Positions 45,325 to 57,595 are shown, numbered from the stretch's first letter. The stretch: DNA of 64,000 bases from Gigantopelta aegis (GCF_016097555.1 NC_054702.1:63156119-63220118), one strand, 5' to 3'. Translations and numbers: made by a program. The notes: a model not told the origin generated them from the letters alone.

Positions 45325-45835
45325 TTGTGGCTTTATGTCTAGAACACTGTAAATCAATGAAATGATATAAAAGCATACCACATCCAAATTTGTTTTATTT
45401 CTATTATTTATAAAAACAACAATTAACGTTGCTAATTTTGTTACATTTGTTGGGAGAGGGCATACTGTTACAGTGTCTGTTCGTTCATTCATAGGTGTTA
45501 TTCTTTAGTACAGTACTAACGAAATGGTAATATTTTTATTCATGCATTATTGTGAAAACTAACTGCGAAAGGTGAGCTTTTTCTTCTCCCAATCTTCGCC
45601 AGCCAATGATTCTATTCCGTACGGACTAAATGCATAATTTATGGAATAACATCACGGGATAGGACTTTTGGCTTCTCCTTTGAAAATAGTGTTTTAAAGC
45701 ACTCTGTTGCTTAGCTACAACCTCGCCACGGAATGTTGAGCAATAAATAAATAAAAGTTTGCTTTGTTTAACTACTCGACTCTGCTAGAGTACAATGCAG
45801 GTTGAACATGTCAGAAGCAACATTCAAGTACAGAA
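45325..45835. other. Sequence after the duplication, nothing recognised
   Basis: No coding signature. A short SINE tail scrap (AAAGTTTGCTTTGTTTAACT) lies at 45753. Confidence 0.4.
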
Positions 45836-45954
45836 GGTTCAAGTACGCTGTCTGTTGTATATCGTAGCTGTTGGAACTGCCTAGCACAGAGTTAGTTTTA
45901 CCTTACAGCTTCCCTTATGCTCGTTAAAACTCACTTTGGGTTAAAGCCGGAACC
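45836..45954 (-). mobile_element. Degenerate SINE H4 / T3
   Basis: GGTTCAAGTACGCTGTCTGT and GTTAAAACTCACTTTGGGTT are the inverted SINE tail and middle, much diverged. Confidence 0.5.
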
Positions 45955-45967
45955 TTAAAGCTAATAT

Positions 45968-46356
45968 ACCGGCCTCGGTGGCGTCGTGGCAGGCCATCGG
46001 TCTACAGGCTGGTAGGTACTGGGTTCGGATCCCAGTAGAGGCATGGGATTTTTAATCCAGATACCGACTCCAAACCCTGAGTGAGTGCTCCGCAAGGCTC
46101 AATGGGTAGGTGTAAACCATTTGCACCGACCAGTGATCCATAACTGGTTCAATAAAGGCCATGGTTTGTGCTATCCTGCCTGTGGGAAGCGCAAATAAAA
46201 GATCCCTTGCTGCCTATCGGAAGAGTAGCCCATGTAGTGGCGACAGCGGGTTTCCTCTCAAAATCTGTGTCGTCCTGAACCATTTGTCTGACGCCATATA
46301 ACCGTAAATAAAATGTGTCGAGTGCGTCGTTAAATAAAACACTTCTTTCTTTCTTT
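45968..46356 (+). mobile_element. Full-length SINE with H3 head and T2 tail
   Basis: Flanked by an exact 13-base duplication TTAAAGCTAATAT (45955 and 46357). The head has a tRNA-like A box region (GGTGGCGTCGTGGCAGGCC) and a clear B box (GGTTCGGATCC). The body has AAAAGATCCCTTGCTGC and GCGGGTTTCCTC, and the tail ends GTCGTTAAATAAAAC with TTTC repeats. The perfect target duplication suggests recent insertion. Confidence 0.93.
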
Positions 46357-46388
46357 TTAAAGCTAATATTTTAATAACTTCCCACCGG

Positions 46389-46390
<2 letters not shown>

Positions 46391-46432
<42 letters not shown>
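46391..46432. repeat. (TTA)n microsatellite
   Basis: Fourteen TTA units next to a young SINE. Confidence 0.9.
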
Positions 46433-46434
<2 letters not shown>

Positions 46435-46857
46435 ACAACTGTCCCATATGTTTACCTATGTACATCAGCAACCAGTATATCTCTACTTCATACAAGAGTT
46501 GTAATATCTAATACAAATATAAAATAAAATGAAGTTGTTTAAAACACAGTTTCGCCCTATTGATCGTATATTATTCAATCATTCAATGTCTACCACATTC
46601 AACCTAATATATCATTGATTTACATGAAACACTTTTTAAATTTAAAAAAAAATCAATATAAAGAAATGCTGAAAAAGTATAGTCAATATCAAAAGCTGTC
46701 AATACTGGTGCACAAACATATAGATCACAAGAGAGTAACAACTATAATGAAATAGGATGATTAAGCAGCCAGCAAAGGGACTATCGAAAGATGTGACCTT
46801 TTTAAGACAGGTAGTTGGTTAATACAAGCCAGTTTGTATTAGACGATTTATGACATA
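46433..46857. other. Intergenic sequence, nothing recognised
   Basis: AT-rich, without coding or repeat evidence. Confidence 0.4.
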
Positions 46858-47178
46858 AAGTTAAAGTTTGTTTTGTTTAACGACATGACTAGAGAACATT
46901 GATTTATTAATCATCGGCTGTTGGATGTCAGACATTTGATAATTTTGACATATAGTCTTAGAAATAAAACCCGCTACATTTTTCCATTAGTAGCAAGGAA
47001 TCGTTTATATACACCATCCCACAGACAGGGTAGCATATACTACGGCCTTAGATATACCAGTCGCGGTGCACTGGCTGGAACGAGAAATGGTCCAATGGGC
47101 CCACCGACGGGAATCAATCTCAAACCAACCGTGCATCAAGCGAGCGCTTTACCATTGGGCTACACCCCGTCCCTATTT
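46858..47178 (-). mobile_element. SINE with H1 head and T1 tail
   Basis: The + strand begins AAAGTTTGTTTTGTTTAACG and ends ACCATTGGGCTACACCCCGT (inverted H1 head). Nearly full length. Confidence 0.85.
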
Positions 47179-47463
47179 AGGAGAATATGAACGCGGCCTC
47201 TCAAGGCAGGTGATTGTTTTACAGACGAGGCTGCTTCAGAAGGTTTCACTGTATATGTTTAATCTATGCAGCGATCGTTTCACCAGTCGTTTTTATGTCT
47301 GATATGCTTCACTAACAAAAGCCTTTTGATAACATCCATCACCAGACAATTACCTTGGATAATCGATAATAAAGCTGTTTTAGAAGACATGTGTTGTTGG
47401 GTTTTATTTTATTTTTTTAATTATAGGCTGCAATGGATAGTAAGATAGAACCCCTCAGTGGAC

Positions 47464-48355
47464 TGGGCGGGACATACCCAGTGGTAAAGTGTTTGTCTGA
47501 TGCGCAGTCGATCTAGGGTCGATCCCTGTTGATGGGCCCATTGCGCTATTTCCCATTCCAGCCAGTGATCCATAACTTATGTACCAAAGATCGTGTTATG
47601 GCCAGTAAGCTATTTCTTGTTCCAGCCAATGATCCACTCATGGGGTAACAGCGGTCGTGGTATGTACTATCTTGTCTGTGGAATGCTGCATTAAAAAGAT
47701 CCCTAGCGGCAGCGGGTTTCCTCTCTCAATATCTGTGTGGTCCATAACCACATGTCCGACGTCATTTAACCGTAATTAAAATGTTGTGTGTTTCATTAAA
47801 TAAAACATAATTATATGTCGACACCATAGAACCGTAATTAAAATGTGTTGAGTGTGTCATTAAATAAAACAGAACCATATTTATCATCCATTAACGGCTT
47901 TTGTAGGAGATATAGCTGGCACTATAATTTGCGATATCTTCTGCGATATTCTTCTAGGAGATATCGCTTCTTTTGTTACGTCACTGTGTATGTTTCAGCG
48001 CTAAACCTATTATTATTAGTAGTAACGTCACACCACTGTTGTTTTACTAGTTAACGAGTCTACTGCTGCCAAATATACTGTCATACTGTCGCAAATGACA
48101 AGAATGATAATGGATGATAAAATGAATACACCCCTCGTATCACAAGACACTAGAGGAATATCCTCTATGTCCAACACCACATAACCATAATTAAAAGGTG
48201 TTGAGTGTGTCATTAAATAAAACATAATCATATGTCCGACACCAAATAACCGTAATTAAAATGTGTTGAGTGTGTCATTAAATAAAACATAATAAATACG
48301 TCCGACATCATATAACCGTAAATAAAATGTCTTGAGTGCGTCGTTAAATAAACCA
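47464..48355 (+). mobile_element. SINE with H1 head and a multiplied T2 tail, split by a family-F element
   Basis: The head (GGGACATACCCAGTGGTAAA, then GGGTCGATCC) and body are followed by five tandem copies of a ~65-base tail segment (ATGTCCGACACCATATAACC to TCATTAAATAAAACATAAT). They lie at 47751, 47813, 48160, 48229 and 48297. A family-F element sits between the second and third. Confidence 0.78.
47879..48167 (+). mobile_element. Family-F inverted-repeat element, copy 2
   Basis: TTTATCATCCATTAACGGCT at the left pairs with AATGGATGATAAA near the right. The interior (GAGATATCGCTTC, GTTACGTCACTGTG) matches the inverted copy at 17203-17645. Confidence 0.68.
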
Positions 48356-48415
48356 TTCCTTCCATCCTGATTGATAATTTGGTAACTGGTTCTAGATTTT
48401 ATAATACAGGGGCGA

Positions 48416-48655
48416 GATTTAGTTCAGTCGAGATCGAACTCGTGTTTAGGCCATCGAACATAAGGCTGGTAGGTACAGGGTTCGCAGTCCGGTACCGGTG
48501 TTAACGAGTCAGTGGGTAGGTGTAAGACCACTAGAACCTCTTCTCTCTCACTAACCACTAACAACTAACCCACTGTCCTGGACAGATGTGTGTGCCCAGG
48601 ACAGCGTGCTTGAACCTTAATTGGATATAAGCACGAAAATAATTTAAAAGAAAGA
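48416..48655 (+). mobile_element. SINE H4 / T3 on the + strand
   Basis: The head has GGCTGGTAGGTACAGGGTTC and the B-box region. The middle has CACTAACCACTAACAACTAA, and the tail reads CTTGAACCTTAATTGGATAT then AAGCACGAAAATAA. It has a small deletion in the middle. Confidence 0.85.
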
Positions 48656-48659
48656 AAGT

Positions 48660-48770
48660 TCAATCAAATGTGTTTGGGTCATAGGATCGAAACTCGTCGG
48701 CGGACCTATTGGGTTTTCCCGTCCCAACCGGTACCTCATGATTGGTATATCAAAGACTGTGGTGTGTGTT
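48660..48770 (+). mobile_element. SINE H2 head fragment
   Basis: GGGTCATAGGATCGAAACTC (B box) and the following body are present up to GACTGTGGTGTGTG. It is cut by the hAT-like MITE that follows. Confidence 0.65.
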
Positions 48771-48950
48771 AGGGGACAGGGGCACTTCAGGTTCGGGGGC
48801 CCTCAACATAGAAATTAAATTATTTAAATAAAACATTTATAATTATTACATTTTTTTTTTTATAAAAGAAGTCCTTGGTCTGGGGACCCCTCTGGTAGGG
48901 GGGCCCGGGGCAATTTCCCCCTTTGCCCCCTTATAAATCCGGCACTGTTC
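48771..48950. mobile_element. hAT-like MITE (GGGGGC-rich), copy 2
   Basis: Inverted relative to 15296: GGGGCACTTCAGGTTCGGGG at the start and CCCCTTATAAATCCGGCACTG at the end. Confidence 0.6.
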
Positions 48951-49204
48951 GTCAGACTATATTAATATATTGTTAGTAGTAATAACAATTGTGGTTTAGT
49001 CGTAGATTTACGTTTACGTGTAAAACTAGGTTTACGATGTATGGGGAAATTGGGCCCGGTGTAAAAGGAACGCAGGTTCCTAGGAACAGTAGTCCTATCG
49101 GACCTCCATAGCTTAGGAACCATAGTCCTACCCGGACTTTCATTCCTGGTTTATTTTTAAGTTGATTTTATCCTAGGACTTGTATTGCTACCGGACTTAA
49201 ATTC

Positions 49205-49974
49205 CTTCTACAGCAGTGACAGAAATACTAAAGTACTGTCGGAGATAGAATAAAAATTATTTTCGTCGATTATTTCTTACATATTAAAGAGACAAGTAAA
49301 TTTTATGTAAATATTTATTTAATGATCGTCTACCTAATTTAGTATTTACTTTCATTGATGTACAAGGTGGTGTTTACTCTTGAAATTACAAGAGGTCAGT
49401 AAACAGGTGATTTGTGCACTTTATTGGAACAGACTATAACAAATTTTGGTCAACATGTGTCAATTTCATTGCTGTTACAATAGGTGAGGGACTGTTTCTA
49501 ATGACAGTTTACACCTATTCCTCTCCAAAACAAATATTTGTAGACATTTATAAGTAACGTTTGAGCAAAACTGTCATAAACCATTTTGAGTTTGTGATCT
49601 ATTATACTGGTGTTAAAGGTGCTATCCTAAAGTTGCATAATGACAGCTATTACAAATCATGTTTTTATTAATTTTTGCTTTAACATTTAAAAACTACACC
49701 TTTAATTATATGCCCATAAATCATTATAGGAAACAATTTTATCTACTAGTAGAACATAAATTTTATTGGAGAATCTTTATCACAAACAGATGCTCACATA
49801 TAACTATGATATAGCACCTTTAAGTCTTGTTCCAACTAATAAATTTTTAAACATTTAAAAGTAACTCGAAAAGATTTTCCATAATTCGAAGCATGTATTA
49901 GTCAACTCGCAGATAAGTATAACTTGCTGATATACCAACACAATTATCTGTTAGACATTATATACTGGTATTTG

Positions 49975-50012
<38 letters not shown>

Positions 50013-50520
50013 TCAACTATAAAAATGTGATATTTGCGTTATATAAATTATCTTATATACCGTAATTTTTAAGTTTGTGCCTTTTTGTCAATAATGTTGC
50101 AGGCGCGTGTACGTTGGATATGAGGTGGAGTGGCGTGGTCTAAACACCCCTCTTCAAAACAAATTTCTACCTGCCACAGTCTAGAACTCCCCCCTGCATA
50201 ATTTACTGAACATGTGCCTGCTTTGTCAATTTTACTCATTTTCAAAAATTAATTTGGTCTAACATACGACATGTTAGACTCTGGGCTCTATGATAGCTTA
50301 GTCCCAACCAACCATACCATCGATAACAAATTATGTTAAATGGTTATCATTAAGGTTTATCAATTAATAGAAATAGTGGGTTTTAGCAGCCCAATGGACC
50401 ACTACACTGATTAAGACAAAACAGTAACCCCTGAACAATTATCATACTATCAATAATATGCACACACAATTTACAAAGATATTTTTAAACAGACTAACTA
50501 TTCATGACACTTTTACACCT
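49205..50520. other. Interior of the inverted-repeat block, unassigned
   Basis: It holds an (AAT)n microsatellite (49976-50010). No protein signature in any frame. Confidence 0.4.
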
Positions 50521-50524
50521 GACA

Positions 50525-50820
50525 GTTTTGGTCATAATAGGCATTCAGGCTCCCTTTTTGGGAGTAGGGGTTGGGTGGGGGCAGGCTGATTTTTATTGTC
50601 CGAATGAAATGAAAATGCCCGAATCTGGAACACAACGTATATTTATATTCGCATTACTACCAAGACGCTATGTAGGATTCCAAACAAATCAGTCTGCATT
50701 TGTACATGGATTACAAATAATATTGTGAGTAGAATGATGGAAATACATGGTGAAGATTTCTGGCCAGCTCATTTTGCCCGAAAGTGTCCATTGACCCCCC
50801 AGCACTGGGGGAGTGACACC

Positions 50821-50851
<31 letters not shown>

Positions 50852-50880
50852 ACCACCTCAACCCAGTCTCGAACGCTTAT
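50525..50880 (-). repeat. Family-B dispersed repeat, copy 4, with C run
   Basis: GGCAGGCTGATTTTTATTGT, ATTTTGCCCGAAAGTG and a run of about 30 C (50821-50850). It is the inverted form of the copy at 14290. Confidence 0.55.
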
Positions 50881-50889
50881 GATGTTCCT

Positions 50890-53165
50890 TACGGCTAGGT
50901 ATAACAATGCAGAAACCCTTTCCCCAACTCGTCTCTTATCTCCCTACTAAAACTGTTACTTCCAAAATTTCTTATAATGTATCGCAAGCGGAAGAATTGA
51001 GGCTTGCTATACAAGAAAAATCAGATACCATGTCTCAGCATATAAGTAAACTTGAAAACAGGTTATTTGATATTAATACATTTACTACACGTTTATTGGA
51101 TATACTGTATCGAGTAACTTATAGTGTTGCTGGCAGAACCTATGTGACTGTAGACAGCAGTGATCCATTACAGGACAATACAAGGAAAGCTCGCTGGTTT
51201 AATAACGACTGTTTAAAAACTAGAACTGATTTCAGAAAAGCAGCGGAGAAATATTCACGAAATCGGTGTGATGAAGAAGCGAAAGCTGATATGATGGAGA
51301 AGAGACGATTATATAACAAAACAAAGCGTCGAGCAAAACTGTTGTATAACAAGCAAGAACAAACCCTCTTGTGTAACTTAGCAACATCTTGTCCAGGACA
51401 GTTTTGGAGAAGAATAAAACGTGGTAAACAAACGCAATTATGGAACTTTAACTTTAGCTGATTTTGTCGATTATTTTAAAGAGTTAGCAAAGGGCAACTG
51501 TAATAATACAAATAATGGCAATGACAGTATTTTAGCTGATCATAATACAGATTATAATGAACTTGATGAACCTATAATTATAGAGGAAGTTTATAAAGCT
51601 ATAGACTGTTTAACGCGAAACAAAAGTGTTGGCTTGGACGGTATTGTTGCAGAATTATTTATTGATTGCAAGGTTATTTTATCTCCCATATTATTACGAT
51701 TGTTTACTTATATGTATGATAATGGAGTTTATCCAGAAAAATGGTCACAAGGGGTCACTATACCTATTCCAAAGAAAGGTGATTGCAATGAAATTAATAA
51801 TTACAGGGGGATAACAATAATGAGTGCTTTTGCCAAGATTTTCTCACTGTTACTCAGAAATAGATTAAACGATTGATGTGAATCAAACAATGTTTTTACC
51901 GACGATCAGTTTGGATTTAGAGATGATTGTAGTACTACCGACTGTATTTATTTACTTAATGGTTTAATTTCAAATAGTTTAAATAGTAAAAAGAAACTTT
52001 TCTGTGCTTTTGTAGATTTTAAAAAGGCATTCGACTCAGTATCCAGAGACTTTGTGTGGTGGAAACTTGCAAAGAATGGTGTTAGCAATAAAATGTTAAA
52101 TATTTTAAAAGCAATGTATGCTCATACAAGAAACTGTGTTAGGCTATTCTCTAATACTTCAGAATTTGTTTATGTTTCTCTCGGGGTGAAACAAGGTGAA
52201 CCGTTATCTCCCATTTTATTTATTATGTTTGTCAATGATATGTACGAAGAAATGTCACAAAATGTCACTCCAATCAAAATATTCAATGAAATTTCTGTAT
52301 TTTTGTTAATGTATGCAGACGACACTATTCTTTTCGCAAATTCAGAAAAAGAATTGCAGCAACTACTTGATAACTTGAGTTGCTATTGTGATAAATGGGA
52401 AATTGAAGTTAACTTGGATAAAACTAAAATATGTGTATTTGAAAAACGAAGATCTGTATGTGAATTTAGTTTTAAATACAAAGACTCTAGTCTAGACATT
52501 GTGGATACGTTTATTATCTGGGTATTACATTTAGTTATACTGGCAATTTTAAAACAGCTTGTAAAGTTCTGTCAGAACAAGCTATGAAAAGTGTATTTTC
52601 ATTGTATAATTTATTTTTACATGTTGCAGTGAATATTAGCAATTTTTTTTATCTGTTTGATAGAATGGTTATGCCTATTTTGCTGTATGGCTCCGAAGTA
52701 GCTAGCATTAATAATATTGCTGACTTAAAAAATTGAAAGTCAAATACTGTAAAAATGTTTTTAAAGCGAAAACGAGAACACCCAATGTAGCCGTTTTTGC
52801 TGAATTAGGAAGAATACCTATTTCTGTGTTACGTAAACAAAGACTTTTATTATATTGGCGGAAAATTATCTGTAATCAAACTTCTATGTTATACAAAATG
52901 TATAGATCTTTACGAAATGGTATGAACTCTAGCAGAAATTGTAAAAACTGGGTATCATACGTAAAATCTATTTTATATGAACTTGGTTTTATTGATGCAT
53001 GGGATAATGAGGACGTTTTACATTTACCTGCTCAAGTTCTTAAACAACGTCTTCGAGATCAGTACGTCCAAAATACTATAGCAAAGTTGTCTACGTTCTC
53101 ACGTTTAGAACTGTACTGTAAATATAAATGTGATTACACTTTTGAAGTATATTTAGACAATATTT
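50890..53165 (+). mobile_element. 5'-truncated APE-type LINE inside the inverted-repeat block
   Basis: The text starts upstream of RT (KARWFNNDC) and runs through RT to a C-terminal region. It has a frameshift near 51440, an in-frame stop at 51874 and another shift near 52590-52730. The C-terminal zinc region is absent, so it breaks off near 53165. It belongs to the same clade as the LINEs at 20.8 and 57.8 kb, judged by the shared ELGRIP ... KNWVSYVKSILYELG pattern. Confidence 0.8.
51421..52587 (+). CDS. LINE reverse transcriptase domain
   Basis: One frame shows CLTRNKSVGLDGIVAELF, VTIPIPKKGD, NYRGITIMS, then (after a stop at 51874) DDQFGFRDDCSTTD, CAFVDFKKAFDSV (first catalytic aspartate), GVKQGEPLSPILF and LLMYADDTILFA (the YADD pair, near 52312). 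It then runs into a thumb-like region. All core RT motifs are present; the stop and frameshifts make it inactive. Confidence 0.85.
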
Positions 53166-53517
53166 TGGGATTCCGAGGAATGGAAGTCCGATCGGACAAA
53201 GATTAAGAAAATCACAAATAATCAGATTGTGATTTACCATCAAAATATAAACAATTTTGGGCTACATATTGTTTTTTAGATATATATTTCTACGTGTTGA
53301 ACACATGAACACATAGCCTACTTTATAACTGTAGTTGCATTATATACTTTTGAAAATAGCAAGATATTCGTCCGACTTCAATATCCTGACAAAAATGTAA
53401 GACGATTACAAAAATTCACTCACGTATCTGATCCACAAGTCTTGATATCCCGGCAGTCAGACCAGTATTCCTAAGGAACGTAAGTCCTAGGACTTGCATT
53501 CCGTTTACACCGGGCTA

Positions 53518-54066
53518 TTATGTTAAAGCTGCAGTGTCTGGAATATTTGTATTATTTAAGCATTTAGAATAGATTGTCTAGTTCTGTTTGGTACATAAAA
53601 GGCCCACCACATCGCTATAGTTTCACAATGCTCGCTTATCTACATTATCTAGATCAACTGCAAACCCAATGGCCAGCTTGTTTTTCTTCAATTAGCGGGA
53701 CGCCAGTAGAACTGGGAACTTACGCGATTTGCGCAGGCGCTGAGCTTCTCACGTGATTTTGAACATTTAACTATCTTGATTGAGGGGTCCTCTCAAACCT
53801 CCAAAATATATGTATATCCATAGAGGTATGGTACAATACCTTTCCAGGGGTCGGTGGGGGATTTGCCTTGAAATTTTGACAGTAACCAGCGGTTGGCATA
53901 CGCGTTACATGTAAGGGGGTGTTAATAATTACGTAACGCTCTAGGGGTAGAGGAAGAGGGCGGTATGTTCGATATACGTAATATTTATGAAGACTATATG
54001 TTATTTCTATTCATTACTTAGACCTAAAAATGTGTGTGTGTGGGGGGGGGGGGGGGGGGGGGGGGG
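53518..54066. other. Intergenic sequence, nothing recognised
   Basis: No coding signature; it ends in a G run (54038-54066). Confidence 0.4.
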
Positions 54067-54515
54067 TAAAATGCGCCGGCGGTCTAGGATCGATCCCCAT
54101 CGGCGGGATTGCTCCAGCCAGTGCGTCATGACTGGCATATAAAAGGCCATGGTATGTGATATCCTGTCTGTGGGATGGTATATATAAATGATCCCTTGCT
54201 AAAAAAATAAACAATAAAAAATATTTTTAAATGTAGCGGGTTTCCAAGGCGCGTGTGCAGGGATTTCAGCGGGGTTGGGGGTTATAGACTGCGTTGAGCG
54301 AAGTTTATATGGGGCCATGTTCCCCCAGAAAATATATTTCAATTTTTTTTTTTATCTTGGTCAGGGAAGGGTTTCGACCCCCAATACCCTCCCCCTGCAC
54401 ATGCGCCCGTTTCCTCTCTTAGATTATATGTCAAAATTACCAAACGTTTAACATCCAAAAGCAGATCTTATTAAATCAATATGCTCTAACACTGATGTTG
54501 TTAAACAAAACAAAC
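54067..54515 (+). mobile_element. SINE (tail T1) split by a hAT-like MITE
   Basis: The head remnant GGTCTAGGATCGATCCCC and body run to GCGGGTTTCC at 54246. The insert follows. The SINE resumes at GTTTCCTCTCTTAGATTATA (54411) and ends GTTGTTAAACAAAAC. Confidence 0.78.
54247..54410. mobile_element. hAT-like MITE inside a SINE
   Basis: The ends AAGGCGCGTGTGCAGGG and CCCTGCACATGCGCC are inverted repeats. GTTTCC is present on both sides, part of an imperfect eight-base duplication. About 164 bases. Confidence 0.75.
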
Positions 54516-55590
54516 TAACTTTACCCTTTCCAAACGAAATAATATTTATTTGAATTTGTCGATTTTACCACACGTAAAATTAAAAAGTGAAAACGGTCAT
54601 TTTCTACTTTAGTATATTTTATTAAAAATATATACATGATCAATGTAGGTACGATTGTCGATAGTACGTTATTAATAGAGGGGGGTGGTAAATTGACTCT
54701 TTTTTTGGCAAACCTTTCTGGGTACAGGCCCAATTTGTGCATTTGGTCTAAAAAAAAAATAGGAAAAGGGGGTCTGAAAATTGCCAAAATAGCAATAAAT
54801 AGGCTTAAATTGACCATAATTACCAAAAATAGCTAAAACAAACAAGAAGATCATATCTAACCATCTAGATATCACATTCAGTGCCTAAATATGAAGAAAA
54901 ACATTACCTTTGTGAATGTAGGGTAAGTGAACCCCTAAAAAGGGGGTCTGAAAATGGCCAAAATAGTGATAAACAGGCTTAAATTGACCATTTTACCAAA
55001 ACCTCCATTTTTTTTCGTAGATCATGCCTAACCACCTAGATGTCACAATCACTGCCTAAATATGAAGAAAAAATATTTACTTTGTGGTCGCAAAATTGCC
55101 AAAATAGCGATAAATGGGTTAAATTGACTATTTTACCTAAACCGCCCAAATTAAAAAAACAAACAAAAACACCTAACCATCAATATGTCAAATTCATTGT
55201 CTAAATATGAAGAAAAAACGTTTACTTTATGAATTTGGAGTATGTTCCCCATTATTAGAGGAGTTTGAAAATAGGCCAAATAATAATAAATGGTATAAAA
55301 TTAACAACTGAACATTCCAAATTGTTCAAAGGAAATGTTTTTCCTACTAGATGTGAAATTCATTGCCTGCTTTTAGAAACATGTTTATTTTGTGAATTGG
55401 AACTTCTTTTTAATATCACCCTAACCCACTAACTGCAAATTTCAGATCAAAATGTACGATTACAAAGTGTTGGACGAAATGTACAAATGTATACCGAAGT
55501 TGCTGATTGAAATTTTAAGTCACCTAACATGTGTCAGTGTAATATAAACCATGGTGAAATTGAGGTATAGTCGCATTGTAGGAAAATTAC

Positions 55591-55888
55591 AGGGCGGGAT
55601 TTATCTCAGTCGGTTGAATGCTCGCCTGAGGTGCTTGCGTCGTAGGATCGAACCACCTCAGTGAATCCGTCCAATTGATTGGGGTTTTTTCTCGTTCCAA
55701 CCAGTGCGCCACAGCTGGACAAAGGCTGTGGGAAAGTACATATAAAATATCCCTTGCTGCATTAGGAAAATGTAGCGGGTTTCCTCTCTTGACTACAAGT
55801 CAGAATTACCAAATGTTTGACATCCAATAGCTGATGATTAATTAATCAATGTGCTCTAGTGGTGTCGTTAAACAAACCAAACTTTTTG
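55591..55888 (+). mobile_element. Full-length SINE with H2 head and T1 tail
   Basis: Flanked by a near-perfect 15-base duplication TTGTAGGAAAA(T/A)TAC-type (55576 and 55889). The head is strongly tRNA-like (TATCTCAGTCGGTTGAATGC, then GGATCGAACCAC). The tail ends GGTGTCGTTAAAC. Confidence 0.93.
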
Positions 55889-55904
55889 TTGTAGGAAAAA
55901 TACA

Positions 55905-56560
55905 GTATGAGGCTATAATGGACTTCTCATTCCCACCAGGTCTTCTGCCAGTGGCGAAAAACGTTTTTGAAATTATAATGGCATTATTACGACTTGATAT
56001 AGCTGGAACATTCAAGACTATGACTTAGTTGAAAAACTGCCAGCTGATGAGTACAAGAAACATAAGAAGGCGGTCAAGGAAATGACTGCAATGCGGCTTC
56101 AGTGGAACAATAAGCAGAAAAATCTCTCAAAAGAAAGATAGAATACAAAGCAGATGGAGAATTTGAACAAGGATTTGGCAGATTTAAAGCTGGGTGACCC
56201 ATTCACTTGTCCAAAAGAAGTAGAAAAGGTTTTGAAACTGAAACAAAGAAGATCAGATGGTTGAGAGACTATACCTAGAGATACGATATGCTATGAACAC
56301 ATCTCTGCTTTTCCCAAAAAATCTTAAATATTCCGGTTGCGGCGTGATGGAAAGAGTTCGTCAGAGTATGGTCAAAATCTTAAAACATACATGAATAAAT
56401 ATTCATGCAACAATGTTGTCTCAATGAAAGATTTCAGTGTGGTTGTGGATACAATGTAGGTAGTTGGTGACACTTGGAAAACAATCCACGATTTGGACAC
56501 TTGGTTTTACAAATGGATAATTAATAAGCAGTATGTTCCAAATAAACAATAATGATCCGA
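55905..56560 (+). pseudogene. Remnant of an unidentified protein inside the iteron-bounded element
   Basis: Readable patches in more than one frame include MDFSFPPGLLPVAKNVFEII, EYKKHKKAVKEMTAMRLQW, LKLGDPFTCPKEVEKVLKLK and IINKQYVPNKQ. The composition is charged and helical, unlike the LINE sequences around it. I do not recognise the family. It is broken in several places. It may be the former transposase or an accessory protein of the element. Confidence 0.4.
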
Positions 56561-56571
56561 ATATCAGTATA

Positions 56572-56883
56572 AGGAAGGAAAATGTTCTATTTAACGACGC
56601 ACTCAACACATTTTATTTACAATTATATGGCGTCAGACATATGGTTAAGGACCACACAGATATTGAGAGAGGTAATCCGCTGTCGCCACTTTTCGATTAG
56701 CAGCAAGGTATCTTTTATATGCACCATCCCATAGACAGGATAACACATACCATGGCATTTGATGTACCAGTCGTGGTGCACTGGCTGGAGTGAGAAATAG
56801 CCCAATGGGCCCATTGACGGGGATCGATCCCAAACCGACCGTGCACCAAGCAAGCGCTTTAACAATGGGCTACGTCTCGCCAC
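56572..56883 (-). mobile_element. SINE with H1 head and T2 tail
   Basis: TATCAGTAT on the left (56562) and right (56884) is the target duplication. The + strand begins AAGGAAAATGTTCTATTTAA, and the inverted H1 head ends ACAATGGGCTACGTCTCGCC. Confidence 0.9.
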
Positions 56884-57592
56884 TATCAGTATGAGATGAT
56901 TTACAGATGGGATGGGTGTGTCAGGAAGGAGGTTTGAGGTATTTGTTATGTCAGCTTAATTGCTTTAATAAAACAATTTTGCCAAATGGTTATTAGTATG
57001 AGTCTGTTTTTCATTTGCACTACCTTGGAATTTGACATTTTTCAGTATTTTACCAATATTTACATTTTTTATTCATGGGGTAACCTATCCCAAATTCACA
57101 AAGTAAAAGTTTTTTCTTCATATTTAGATAATGAATGTGACATTAGATGGTTAGGTATGATCTGAAGACAGTCAGGGAGGTTTTAGGTAAAATTACAAAT
57201 TTAAACCCATTTATCGCTATTTCGTCCATTTTCAGACACATCCCCCCATTTAGGGGTAACCTACCACATATTTACAAAGTAAATCTTTTTTCTTCACATT
57301 TAGGCAGTGATTGTGACCACTAGGTGCTTAGGTATGATCTATGAAACAAAATTGGAGGTTTTGGTAAAATAGTCAATTTAAGCCTGTTTATCGCTATTTT
57401 GGCCATTTTCAGACCTACCCCACATTCACAAAGTTAATGGGTTTTTTTTTTCATATTTAGGCACTTAATGTAATATCTAGATGGTTAGATATGAACTTTG
57501 GGGGAGGGGGTATATTGGTAATATGGTAAATTTAAGCCTATTTATTGCTATTTTGGCAATCTTCAGACCCCCTGTCTAGGAGGTTCGGGGTG

Positions 57593-57595
<3 letters not shown>

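Larger units (their letters stand above)
49053..53517. mobile_element. 4.46-kb block bounded by terminal inverted repeats
   Basis: The left end GCCCGGTGTAAAAGGAACGC and the right end (inverted GCCCGGTGTAAACGGAATGC) match over 30 or more bases with few differences. Subterminal motifs of the type CCTAGGA and (C)CGGAC recur at 49085-49200 and 53165-53190. Inside lie unassigned sequence, a family-B repeat and a LINE. This looks like a DNA transposon or MITE enlarged by later insertions. No transposase is seen. Confidence 0.65.

Noticed and set aside
55591-55670. Possible tRNA gene
   Set aside because: The A and B boxes are tRNA-like, but the sequence is the head of a full-length SINE with a target duplication, and no proper acceptor stem is seen.
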